From Actinomadura sp. KC216 (GTDB taxonomy: Bacteria; Actinomycetota; Actinomycetes; Streptosporangiales; Streptosporangiaceae), in assembly GCF_004348535.1 (NCBI RefSeq), contig NZ_SMJX01000031.1, positions 1 to 44,137 of the forward strand: a stretch of DNA of 44,137 nt. The letters run 5' to 3'. The notes beneath the pieces were generated by a model, which did not search any database, was not told the origin of the DNA, and was given only the letters and a program-made list of their open reading frames with translations. The number at the start of each line of letters is the position of its first letter. Within the stretch, counting starts at the first letter, position 1. Below, piece by piece: positions 18,669 to 26,614 of the stretch. Position numbers and translations under genes: made by a program.

Positions 18669-20054
18669 CTATGCCCTGGACGCTCCGCTCTCGTCGCCTT
18701 CGTCGCTTCCGGACGCCTTCGTCGCGCCGGACTTCCTGGAGGTGCTCTTCCCGGCGGCGGCCTTCCCCGCGGTGCTCTTCCCGGCGGTGACCTTCGCGGG
18801 CTCGCCCTTCGCGGACTCGTCCTTCGCGGACTGCTCGTCCTTCGCGACCCGGCGGGCGGCGGCGTCCACGACCCCGGCGGCCTCCTCGGCCGGGTCGATG
18901 ATCGGCGGGTGCTGGCGGCGGCGGATGCCGAGGATGCTGACGAACAGCGAGGCGAAGATCGCCTGGAGGCTCATCACGAGCGCGGTGGCGGCGGGGACGA
19001 CGATGCGCAGCGACTCGCGCGGGTCGAGCTCGCCGAAGCTGTTGACCCGCCAGTGCAGCAGCGAGGCGACGAGGCCGCCGAGGCCGGCGACGGCGAGCAC
19101 CCCGCCGAGCAGCAGCCCGCGTTCCAGGCTCCACCAGTCGATGATCTTCTGGACCCGCTGGTCGTGCGGCAGGAATCCCTCCTGCATCGCGTAGACCTTC
19201 GTGAGCAGCGCGAACAGCACCGCCTGGAAGCCGATCACCAGCGCGGCCCCGGCGCCGACGAGCGTGTCGACGTCGAACGCGATCTCCCCGACCGTGACCG
19301 GGCCGGTCGACAGCGCGATCCCGGCGAGCAGTCCGAGCGTCATGAACACGAGGCCGGGGATGAGGAACAGCCAGCGCGGGCTGTAGAGCATGAGGAAGCG
19401 GAGATGACGCCATCCGTCACGCCAGGTGTTCAGGTGCGGGGCGCGGGAGCGGCCGTCCGGCGACAGCGTGGTCGGCACCTCGCGGATGTCGTAGCCCTGC
19501 AGGGTCGCCTTGACGACCATCTCGCTGGCGAACTCCATGCCGCCGGTCTGCAGGCCGAGCCGCAGGATCGCGTCCTTGTCGAAGGCCCGCAGCCCGCAGT
19601 GGAAGTCGCCGATCTTGCTGCCGAAGAACAGCCGCCCGACGAAGCTGAGCACCGGGTTGCCGAGGTAGCGGTGCAGCGGCGGCATGGCGCCGTCGGCGAT
19701 GCCGCCCTTGAACCGGTTGCCCATGACCAGGTCGGCGCCGTCGCGCAGCTCGTCCAGGAACGGGCCGAGGGTGGTGAAGTCGTAGGAGTCGTCGGCGTCG
19801 CCCATCGCGACGTACCGGCCGCGCGCGGCGCGGATCCCGCCCATCAGGGCGTTGCCGTAGCCCTTGTCGATGACCGGCACGACACGCGCCCCCGCGTCCC
19901 TGGCGAGCTGCTGGCTGCCGTCGGTGCTGCCGTTGTCGGCGATGACGACCTCGCCGTCGATGCCGTTGTCCTCGAAGAACCCGATCGTCTTGCGGACGCA
20001 GGTCTCGACCGTCTCGGCCTCGTTCAGACACGGCATCACTACGGAGAGTTCCAC
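18669..20054 (-). CDS. Membrane-anchored family 2 glycosyltransferase (DPM/GtrB-like)
   Basis: A 461-residue protein. Residues 1-230 form a GT-A domain: MELSVVMPCLNEAETVE at the start, VIADNGSTDGS, and the metal/nucleotide motif MGDADDS (D86-A-D88). About four membrane helices follow (about 240-385). The C-terminal ~60 residues are low-complexity, rich in Lys, Ala, Ser and Glu with repeats of the AGKS type. Enzymes of this kind make polyprenyl-phosphate mannose or glucose from nucleotide sugars for use outside the membrane by GT-C transferases, several of which surround this gene. The GTG start has a strong AAGGAG six bases upstream. The sugar cannot be read from sequence. Confidence 0.9.
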   Translation of the reverse strand: MELSVVMPCLNEAETVETCVRKTIGFFEDNGIDGEVVIADNGSTDGSQQLARDAGARVVPVIDKGYGNALMGGIRAARGRYVAMGDADDSYDFTTLGPFLDELRDGADLVMGNRFKGGIADGAMPPLHRYLGNPVLSFVGRLFFGSKIGDFHCGLRAFDKDAILRLGLQTGGMEFASEMVVKATLQGYDIREVPTTLSPDGRSRAPHLNTWRDGWRHLRFLMLYSPRWLFLIPGLVFMTLGLLAGIALSTGPVTVGEIAFDVDTLVGAGAALVIGFQAVLFALLTKVYAMQEGFLPHDQRVQKIIDWWSLERGLLLGGVLAVAGLGGLVASLLHWRVNSFGELDPRESLRIVVPAATALVMSLQAIFASLFVSILGIRRRQHPPIIDPAEEAAGVVDAAARRVAKDEQSAKDESAKGEPAKVTAGKSTAGKAAAGKSTSRKSGATKASGSDEGDESGASRA

Positions 20055-20066
20055 GCGATCTCCTTC

Positions 20067-20111
20067 GTTACCCCTGGTGACGTTTTCCCTGATGGCGTTT
20101 CCCCTGATGAC
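20067..20111. repeat. 15-bp imperfect tandem repeat, three units
   Basis: Units at 20067-20081, 20082-20096 and 20097-20111 share the pattern GTTTCCCCTGATGAC with one to three changes each. They lie 12 bases upstream of the GT2 start, in its likely leader. The rest of this divergent 287-base gap has a pair of GTTCATGA boxes 16 bases apart (20165 and 20181) and no evident gene. Confidence 0.65.
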
Positions 20112-20341
20112 CGCCGGCGGGACGATCCACTAATCTCAGTTGTTCTGCGCGGCGGCCCGTCGTCGTTCATGAATCCAGTGGTTCATGATGCCTGCCGGAG
20201 ACGGGTATTGATGGCCGCTCTCGTCAAGAGCACCCGTATCGTGTTGCCCTATCGCAACCCAAAAAACATCACCGCCACGTTCGCGGGCGGCAGGCTAGGA
20301 CGTCAAGCATACGGGCACAGCGGCCCGGAAGGGGGTCGCCT

Positions 20342-22225
20342 GTGACGCGCGCCGAGCAACGCAGTGCTCTGGAACGACGCGGTGCCCTCGAGCAACGCAG
20401 TGCCATCGAACAGCGCAGTGCCGCCGGACAGGGGGCCGGACACCGAAGGGGAGGTGCGGCAGTGGCGGGCGAATCGTCGCGGGGCACCGCGGCCGCCACG
20501 GGCGGGACTGCCCTGGCCACGGCCGAGGGGGCCGCCGAGGACGCGGAGAGCCGGCCGGGCGCGTCCGGCCAGGGCGACACGCCCGGCGGGACGACGACGA
20601 CCGTCCCGGTCCCGGACGAGGACCTGGACGAGGCCCTCGGCGGAGACCTCGGCACGGGCCTGAAGGACGACACGGAATCCGGCGACTCGCCTGGTGACGC
20701 GGGGGGCGCGCCCGAGGACGAGGCCGCCGACTCCCGGCGCGGCCGGCGCGGACGCGGCCTGTGGGAGCTCGCCCGGCGGCACCCGGCCTTCAGTGTGATC
20801 ATTGCCACAGCGGCGCTGCTCCGGCTGATCGCGATGCTCGGCTACCAGCCGGTGATGTTCTTCAACGACAGCTTCGACTACCTGCACGTCGCGACCGACC
20901 CCTACCCGCATCCGCTGCGGCCGGACGGGTACGCGTTCCTGCTGCTCATCCTCAAGCCGTTCCACAGCTTCGCGCTGGTCGCCGCCGTCCAGCACCTCAT
21001 GGGCCTCGCCATGGGCGTGATGATCTACGCGCTGCTGCGGCGCCGGTTCCGGCTGCCCGGCTGGGGCGCCGCGCTCGCCGCCGCGCCCGTGCTGCTGGAC
21101 GCCTACCAGCTCCAGCTCGAGCACCTCGTCCTGTCGGACACGATGTTCACGTTCCTGGTGATGAGCGCGGTCACGCTGCTGCTGTGGCGGGACCGGCCGT
21201 CCTGGAAGATCGCCGCCGCGGTCGGGCTGATCGTCGGGCTGGCCTGGCTGACCCGGTCGGTCGGGATGCCGGTGCTGCTCGGCGTCCTGGTGTACATGCT
21301 GATCCGGCGCAGCGGCTGGAAGGTCATGGCGGCCACGCTCGCAGCCTGCATGCTGCCCGTGCTCGCCTACATGGGCTGGTACAAGGCCGACAGTGACAAG
21401 TTCGCGATCACCGAGAGCAACGGGATCTTCCTGTACGCGCGGGTCTACAAGTTCGCCGACTGCCACCAGATGAAGGACCTGCCGGTCAGCGAGTACCCGC
21501 TGTGCACCGAGCCCGCGAACCGGCTGCCGAACTCGCAGGACGGCATCTGGAACGCCCAGTCGCCGCTCAACCGCTACACCGGGACGCGGTTCAGCCCGGA
21601 GAACAACGCGCTCGGCAACGATTTCGCCAAGCGCGCGATCATCGCGCAGCCGCTCGACTACCTCCAGGTCGTCGCGCACGACTTCTTCCGGGTGTTCCGC
21701 TGGGAACGGACGGTGTTCCCCGACCCGGCGACGTACTCGCAGTACGAGTTCGAGAAGACGAGCAGGCCGCTGCCCGAGTGGCACATGCCCGGCGGCGGGA
21801 TCGCGTCCGCCGAGGCCAGGGCGTACGAGCGCGGCGAGGCCCGCACCCAGGTCGTCGAGCCGTTCGCCGGGGTCGCCCGCGGCTACCAGGACGTCTTCTA
21901 CCTGCGCGGCACGATGATCGGCGGCATCCTGCTGATCGGGCTGGCCGGGCTCGTCCCGCTGTGGCGGCGGTTCGGCGGCGAGGCGCTGCTGCCGTGGACG
22001 CTCGCGACCGGCCTGCTGCTGGCCCCCGCCGCGACCGCGGAGTTCGACTACCGGTACGTGCTGCCCGCCGTCCCCCTCGCGGCGCTCGCCGCCGGGGCCG
22101 CGTTCAGGCCCGAGGCCCGCGCGACGGTCGTCGGCTGGACGCGCCGCCTCCGCGCCCTCCGTAAGAGCGGGAGCGATTCGGACAAGGAGGCACCCCAGGA
22201 CGCCCTCAAGGCCCCCGTGGCCTGA
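20342..22225 (+). CDS. GT-C-like polytopic membrane protein with low-complexity N-terminus
   Basis: A 627-residue protein if the GTG at 20342 is used (GGGGG six bases upstream). A GTG at 20462, with GGGGAGG seven bases upstream, would give 587 residues. The longer form begins with four copies of a six-residue repeat (EQRSAL-type), then about 100 residues of Gly/Ala/Asp-rich cytoplasmic sequence. From about residue 150 there are roughly ten membrane helices. The first external loop reads MFFNDSFDYLHVATDPYPHPLRPDGY, the typical acidic first loop of GT-C proteins. A large external domain (about 340-510) follows the mid helices. It is divergent from the GT2 gene. Likely a lipid-linked-sugar transferase; target unknown. 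Confidence 0.75.
   Translation: MTRAEQRSALERRGALEQRSAIEQRSAAGQGAGHRRGGAAVAGESSRGTAAATGGTALATAEGAAEDAESRPGASGQGDTPGGTTTTVPVPDEDLDEALGGDLGTGLKDDTESGDSPGDAGGAPEDEAADSRRGRRGRGLWELARRHPAFSVIIATAALLRLIAMLGYQPVMFFNDSFDYLHVATDPYPHPLRPDGYAFLLLILKPFHSFALVAAVQHLMGLAMGVMIYALLRRRFRLPGWGAALAAAPVLLDAYQLQLEHLVLSDTMFTFLVMSAVTLLLWRDRPSWKIAAAVGLIVGLAWLTRSVGMPVLLGVLVYMLIRRSGWKVMAATLAACMLPVLAYMGWYKADSDKFAITESNGIFLYARVYKFADCHQMKDLPVSEYPLCTEPANRLPNSQDGIWNAQSPLNRYTGTRFSPENNALGNDFAKRAIIAQPLDYLQVVAHDFFRVFRWERTVFPDPATYSQYEFEKTSRPLPEWHMPGGGIASAEARAYERGEARTQVVEPFAGVARGYQDVFYLRGTMIGGILLIGLAGLVPLWRRFGGEALLPWTLATGLLLAPAATAEFDYRYVLPAVPLAALAAGAAFRPEARATVVGWTRRLRALRKSGSDSDKEAPQDALKAPVA
20354..20425 (+). repeat. 18-bp tandem repeat, four units
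   Basis: Four adjacent 18-base units begin at 20354, 20372, 20390 and 20408. If translated they give EQRSAL, ERRGAL, EQRSAI and EQRSAA. They fall between the two candidate starts of the membrane-protein gene, so they are either an N-terminal peptide repeat or leader DNA. Confidence 0.75.
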
Positions 22226-22242
22226 CGCGCTCTAAGGACCAA

Positions 22243-22545
22243 TCACCAGGCGTGCATGCGGCGAAGGTGGAACACCATCGCCACGTCGCCGCCGTCGCGC
22301 GCCAGCGGCACCTCGCCCTGCCTGCCCTTCACCGCGGACAGCGCCTTCACGTTCTGGCTCTGGCACGTCGGGCAGGAACGGTCCACCCAGGGCGTCGTGC
22401 AGGGCTGGCCGCCGCGCTCGTAGATGACGGCCTCGTTCCCGTGCCCGTCGCCGTAGTGGCGGACCTCCAGCTCTTCATTCCAGGTCGTCGCGCAGTTCAA
22501 GCACTCGAAGACCCAGGACTCGTGGCTCGACCATGCGTCCCGCAC
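22243..22545 (-). CDS. Small zinc-ribbon protein
   Basis: A 100-residue protein with two Cys-x2-Cys pairs: FECLNCATTW (C15, C18) and RSCPTCQSQNV (C58, C61). These probably hold one zinc ion as a zinc ribbon. The sequence between carries a conserved-looking HYGDGHGNEAVIY. A GGAGG eight bases before the GTG at 22545 decides that start; a GTG three codons upstream has no spaced ribosome site. Soluble, no signal peptide. It lies 17 bases from the convergent stop of the GT-C gene and just downstream of rsmI. Function unknown; zinc ribbons often bind nucleic acids or partner proteins. Confidence 0.8.
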   Translation of the reverse strand: MRDAWSSHESWVFECLNCATTWNEELEVRHYGDGHGNEAVIYERGGQPCTTPWVDRSCPTCQSQNVKALSAVKGRQGEVPLARDGGDVAMVFHLRRMHAW

Positions 22546-22587
22546 GGCACTCACCTCCGCATCCGTGGCGACGCCACCAACTCCAGG

Positions 22588-23427
22588 TTACGGCGCCTTC
22601 CTGGCCTGGACGACGGCGTCGTAGACCACCCGCTTGGGGGCGCCGTTCTCCTTGGCGACCTCCGCGATGGCCTGCTTGCGGGGCGTCCCGGCGTCCTCGC
22701 GGGCGGCGACGGCGGCCGCCAGCTCCGCCGGGTCCGTCAGCCCCTCCGGCTCGGGCGCCCCGCCGACCACCAGCGTGATCTCGCCGAGGACGCCGCCCTC
22801 AGCCCACGCGGCCAGCTCGCCGAGCGTGCCGCGGCGGATCTCCTCGTAGGTCTTGGTCAGCTCCCGGCAGACGGCGGCCGGACGGTCCGCGCCGAACGCG
22901 TCCGCCATCACGGCGAGGGTGGCCGGGAGGCGGCGCGGGGACTCGAAGAACACCATCGTGCGGGGCTCGACGGCGAGCGCGTCCAGGCGCCGGGCCCGCT
23001 CGCCCGGCCTGCGCGGCGGAAACCCCTCGAAGCAGAACCGGTCGGTGGGCAGCCCGGACGCCACCAGCGCGGTCGTGACGGCGGACGGCCCGGGCAGCAC
23101 CGAGATCGGCACGCCTTCGGCGACGGCCGCCCGGACGAGCCGGTACCCGGGGTCCGACACGCCCGGCATGCCCGCGTCGGTGATCACCAGGACGTCCCGT
23201 CCGGCCTGGAGCTCGGCCAGCAGCTCGTCCGCCCGCGCCTTCTCGTTCTGGTCGTGGTACGACACGATGCGCCCGGTGAGCGCCACGCCGAGGTCGCCCG
23301 CGAGCCGCCGCAGCCGCCGCGTGTCCTCGGCCGCGATCACCGGCGCGTCCGCGAGCGCCGACCGCAGCCGCGCCGACGCGTCCTCCGGCCGCCCGATCGG
23401 CGCCGCCGCCAGCAGCAGAGTCCCCAT
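22588..23427 (-). CDS. rsmI: 16S rRNA (cytidine1402-2'-O)-methyltransferase
   Basis: A 279-residue tetrapyrrole-methylase-fold enzyme that methylates the ribose of C1402 in 16S rRNA with SAM. Family motifs are AAEDTRRLRRL, the SAM-binding ITDAGMPGVSDPGYRL, VLPGPSAVTTALVASGL and FEGFPPRRPGER. The start is the ATG giving MGTLLLAA. It lies inside a 17-bp perfect tandem duplication, so a second ATG 17 bases upstream is out of frame and opens a five-residue ORF ending on the rsmI start. It is divergent from pmt, the same pairing known from Mycobacterium (Rv1003 and Rv1002c). Confidence 0.95.
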   Translation of the reverse strand: MGTLLLAAAPIGRPEDASARLRSALADAPVIAAEDTRRLRRLAGDLGVALTGRIVSYHDQNEKARADELLAELQAGRDVLVITDAGMPGVSDPGYRLVRAAVAEGVPISVLPGPSAVTTALVASGLPTDRFCFEGFPPRRPGERARRLDALAVEPRTMVFFESPRRLPATLAVMADAFGADRPAAVCRELTKTYEEIRRGTLGELAAWAEGGVLGEITLVVGGAPEPEGLTDPAELAAAVAAREDAGTPRKQAIAEVAKENGAPKRVVYDAVVQARKAP

Positions 23428-23452
23428 CACGCGCCAGTCCCCATCACGCGCC
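23419..23452. repeat. Perfect 17-bp tandem duplication at the rsmI start
   Basis: The 17 bases at 23419-23435 are repeated exactly at 23436-23452. Each copy carries an ATG on the minus strand with the same GGGGACT downstream. The duplication therefore doubles the translation start region of rsmI. Confidence 0.9.
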
Positions 23453-23547
23453 CCAGTCTTCCACCCGCGTTCTCGCCGCGCGCCAGGCCGCGCGGCGGGC
23501 GCGCGTTCCGTGCGTTCCACGCGAATCCGGCGGGGTCCGGCCGCCCG

Positions 23548-23553
23548 TACGAT
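23548..23553 (+). promoter_or_regulatory. -10 hexamer of leaderless pmt promoter
   Basis: TACGAT, six bases, then the pmt ATG at 23560. Fits the TANNNT leaderless pattern; no ribosome site is present. Confidence 0.5.
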
Positions 23554-23559
23554 GACTGG

Positions 23560-25275
23560 ATGGCGATGACGGATCTCGTGCACGCGCCGGCCACCGGATC
23601 ACGGCGAAGGCCGCCCCCGCTGCGGGAGTGGCTCGCGCCCGCGATCCCCGGCAACCCGCTGCTGTCCTGGCTGGGGCCGCTCCTGGTGACGCTGTTCGCC
23701 GGCTACCTGCGCTTCGACGGGCTCGGGTCGCCGAAGCAGGTGGTCTTCGACGAGACCTACTACGCCAAGGACGCGCTGGCGCTGCTGGAGTTCGGCTGGG
23801 AGCACAACACCGTCAAGAACGCCGACAAGCTGCTGATCGCCGATCCGGACGCGAACATCTGGACGGACGGCCCCTCGTTCGTCGCGCATCCGCCGTTCGG
23901 CAAATGGATGATCGCGCTCGGCGAGTGGATGTTCGGCGCGACGCCGTTCGGCTGGCGGTTCGTCCCCGCCCTCGCCGGGACGCTGTCGGTGCTGATCCTG
24001 TGCCGGGTCGCGCGGAGGATGACGGGGTCGACGATGCTCGGCTGCGCCGCCGGGCTGCTGCTCGCCGTGGACGGCCTCGCGTTCGTGACCAGCCGGGCCG
24101 CGCTGCTGGACATCTTCGTGATGTTCTGGGTCCTCGCCGGGTTCGCCTGCCTGGTGAACGACCGCGACCGCTCCCGCCGGATCCTCGCCGAGAAGATCGA
24201 ACGGGGGGACACGTCCCTCTACGGGCCGTTCCTCGCGCACGGCTGGCGGTGGGGCGCGGGGATCTGCCTCGGCCTGGCCTGCGCGACCAAGTGGACGGGC
24301 ATCTTCTATGTCGCCGCGTTCGGGCTGATGGTCGTCCTGTGGGACTACGGGGCGCGCCGCGCGGCCGGGGTCCGGGCGCCGTTCACCGGGACGATGCTGC
24401 TGGAGGCCGCCCCGGCGTTCGTGCAAATGGTCGTGGTCGGGCTGCTGACCTACCTGGCGACGTGGTGGGGCTGGATCTTCAGGCCGGGCGCGTGGAACCG
24501 CGGCCAGGCGTCCGACCATGTGCTATGGCGGCCGTTCGAGGCGATGCCGGACCTATGGCGCCACCACAAGCAGATCCTCGACTTCCACACCGGGCTGGAC
24601 GACAAGCATCCCTACCAGTCGTGGCCGTGGGACTGGCCCGTCCTGCGGCGCCCGGTCGCGTTCTTCTACACCGAGCCCAAGGGCGCCTGCGGCGGCGCGG
24701 CGCGGTGCTCCCGCGAGATCCTCGGGATCGGCACGCCCGCGCTGTGGTGGGGCGCGCTGGCGGCGCTGATCGCGGTCGCGTTCATCTGGGTCATGCTGCG
24801 GGACTGGCGGGCCGGGGCGATCCTGGTCGGGTTCCTCGCCGGCTGGCTGACCTGGTTCCCGTCCGCGTTCTCCGAGCGGACGATGTTCCTGTTCTACGCG
24901 ACGCCGCTGATCCCGTTCATGGTGCTGGCGGTCGTCCTCGTGCTCGGGTACCTGATGGGGCCCGCGCCCGCCTCGTTCGCGGGCGCGCACGCCGCCCGTC
25001 CCGGCAAGAGCGCGCACTACGACGACGCGTCCGAGGGCGTGTCCCCCCTTCCCTCCACGCTTCCCGACTACGGGGAGGGCGGCGCGCACACGGCGGTGCC
25101 CGCGGGCCCGTCCCTGCCGGGCGCGGGGCTGCGGCGGCTGGTCGGGGCCGCGGCCGCGGGCGCGTTCCTGCTGGTGGTGCTGGCGAACTTCGCGTACTTC
25201 CACCCGATCCTGTCGGCCCAGACGATCCCGTACGACGACTGGCACGAGCGGATCTGGTTCGGCTCCTGGGTCTGA
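23560..25275 (+). CDS. pmt: Polyprenyl-phosphate-mannose protein O-mannosyltransferase
   Basis: A 571-residue GT39/PMT-family membrane enzyme that transfers mannose from polyprenyl-phosphomannose to Ser/Thr of exported proteins. The first external loop contains FDETYYAKDA, the invariant Asp-Glu of PMT enzymes. Further family patterns are HPPFGKW, WRFVPALAGTLS and ATKWTGIFYVAAFG. About eleven membrane helices are predicted, with a long loop containing HPYQSWPWDWPVLRRP. Length matches actinobacterial Pmt. In M. tuberculosis the orthologue is Rv1002c, also divergent from rsmI. A leaderless start is likely. The donor could come from a polyprenyl-phosphomannose synthase elsewhere or from the GT2 enzyme in this window. 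Confidence 0.95.
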   Translation: MAMTDLVHAPATGSRRRPPPLREWLAPAIPGNPLLSWLGPLLVTLFAGYLRFDGLGSPKQVVFDETYYAKDALALLEFGWEHNTVKNADKLLIADPDANIWTDGPSFVAHPPFGKWMIALGEWMFGATPFGWRFVPALAGTLSVLILCRVARRMTGSTMLGCAAGLLLAVDGLAFVTSRAALLDIFVMFWVLAGFACLVNDRDRSRRILAEKIERGDTSLYGPFLAHGWRWGAGICLGLACATKWTGIFYVAAFGLMVVLWDYGARRAAGVRAPFTGTMLLEAAPAFVQMVVVGLLTYLATWWGWIFRPGAWNRGQASDHVLWRPFEAMPDLWRHHKQILDFHTGLDDKHPYQSWPWDWPVLRRPVAFFYTEPKGACGGAARCSREILGIGTPALWWGALAALIAVAFIWVMLRDWRAGAILVGFLAGWLTWFPSAFSERTMFLFYATPLIPFMVLAVVLVLGYLMGPAPASFAGAHAARPGKSAHYDDASEGVSPLPSTLPDYGEGGAHTAVPAGPSLPGAGLRRLVGAAAAGAFLLVVLANFAYFHPILSAQTIPYDDWHERIWFGSWV

Positions 25276-25293
25276 CGCCCTCCGGCACCACGG

Positions 25294-26499
25294 TCAGCAG
25301 GCCGGGGCCTTGGCGGGGACGGCCGGGGCGGCGTGCGGGCGCAGCGTCCGGCCGCCGAGCAGGCAGAACGCCAGGGCGAGGACGCCGCCCGCCCCGGCCC
25401 CGGCGAACGCGCCGGGAACGCCCGCGAGGTCCTGCCCGAGCCCGGCGGCGAACGACCCGGCCGAGCTGCCCGCGCCGACCGCCGCGACGACCCACGCGAA
25501 CGCCTCGGTGACGGTCCCGCTCGGCGCGAGCCGGTCGACGAGCGTGAAGCTGCACGCCAGCACGGGCGCCAGGAAGACACCGGACGCGAACGCGAGCACC
25601 GACATCGCCGCCAGCCCCGGCGCGAGGACGAGCGGCACGTACCAGGCGGCGAGCGCGGCCAGCAGCCACCGCAGCCGCCGGTGCGGCTCGCCCGCCCACC
25701 GCCGGGCGCCGTAGACGATCCCGCCGGTGAGCGCGCCGCCCGCCATGCACGCCAGCAGCAGCCCGGACGCGAGGTCGCTGCCCTGCCGTTCGGCGTAGGC
25801 GACGACGGCGACCGCGTACACGCCGAGCGCGATCCCCGCGCAGGCCAGGGACAGCAGCAGCACCCGCAGGCCGGGCGAGCGCAGCGGCCCGGCCCAGTCA
25901 GCGGCGCGCGGCTCGCCCGTCCAGCGGCGGGACGGCCCGGACAGCGCGACGATCAGCGTCCCGGCGATGCCGAGCGCGCCGGTCAGCAGCAGCGCGGTCT
26001 CGGTGCTCGCGACGGCCGCGGCGACGACGAGCAGCGGCCCGACGGTGAAGAGGAGTTCCTGGGCGGCGGCGTCGAGGGCGTAGGCGGCGTCGACCTGGTC
26101 GGGGCCGTCCAGGACGTCCGGCCAGAGGGCGCGCAGCCCGGCCTCCAGCGGCGGGGTGGCGAACCCGGCGACGATCACCGCGATGACGGCGGCGGCCAGC
26201 GGGCCCGCACCGACCGCGGCGAGGAGCCCGAAGCCCGCGGCGGACGCGCACGCGGCGGGGAGCAGGACGCGGGGCTGCCCGAACCGGTCCATGGCGCGGC
26301 CGAGGACGGGCTGCCCGGCCGCCGTCGCCAGGCCGAGGATCGCGGCGAGCGTCCCGGCGAGGGGGTAGCCGCCGTCGTCGGCCCGGACGTGCAGCACGAC
26401 GGCGAGCATCCCCATCCCGTTGGGGAGCCGGCCGAGGAGGGTCGCGCCGAGCAGCCGCCCCGCATACGGCCGTCTCAGAAAGACGACATAACCGCGCAT
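25294..26499 (-). CDS. MFS transporter
   Basis: A 401-residue major facilitator with about twelve membrane helices and no large soluble domains. The start ATG (MRGYVVFLRRPYAG) has a G-rich ribosome site (GGGGGG) three bases upstream; the frame extends further but without protein-like sequence. A loop between helices 2 and 3 reads GRAMDRFGQPRVLL, a form of the MFS signature GxxxDRxGRR. It resembles the sugar/drug efflux subgroup of short MFS proteins. The gene is divergent from a LacI-type regulator with two matched operators in the gap, so its expression is probably released by a sugar-like or nucleoside-like ligand. Substrate unknown. Confidence 0.9.
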   Translation of the reverse strand: MRGYVVFLRRPYAGRLLGATLLGRLPNGMGMLAVVLHVRADDGGYPLAGTLAAILGLATAAGQPVLGRAMDRFGQPRVLLPAACASAAGFGLLAAVGAGPLAAAVIAVIVAGFATPPLEAGLRALWPDVLDGPDQVDAAYALDAAAQELLFTVGPLLVVAAAVASTETALLLTGALGIAGTLIVALSGPSRRWTGEPRAADWAGPLRSPGLRVLLLSLACAGIALGVYAVAVVAYAERQGSDLASGLLLACMAGGALTGGIVYGARRWAGEPHRRLRWLLAALAAWYVPLVLAPGLAAMSVLAFASGVFLAPVLACSFTLVDRLAPSGTVTEAFAWVVAAVGAGSSAGSFAAGLGQDLAGVPGAFAGAGAGGVLALAFCLLGGRTLRPHAAPAVPAKAPAC

Positions 26500-26520
26500 G
26501 ATCCCCCCGCATTGATCCCC

Positions 26521-26534
26521 GTCATACGTATTAC
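26521..26534. promoter_or_regulatory. LacI-type operator 1
   Basis: GTCATACGTATTAC is a 14-base palindrome with one mismatched pair and a central CG, the form preferred by LacI-family proteins. It lies 21 bases upstream of the MFS start and 22 bases centre-to-centre from operator 2, two helical turns. Confidence 0.7.
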
Positions 26535-26542
26535 TCGCCCGG

Positions 26543-26556
26543 GTCATACGTACCAC
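26543..26556. promoter_or_regulatory. LacI-type operator 2
   Basis: GTCATACGTACCAC shares the first ten bases of operator 1 and the GT-N2-TACGTA-N2-AC frame. It covers the position of the -35 region of the lacI promoter (TAGTCT -10 at 26575-26580), so it would give autorepression. Confidence 0.65.
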
Positions 26557-26614
26557 TTCCCGGCTGTGCGGCGCTAGTCTGATTTCGTCCATGATCCGCC
26601 AGGGGAGGCGCAAG

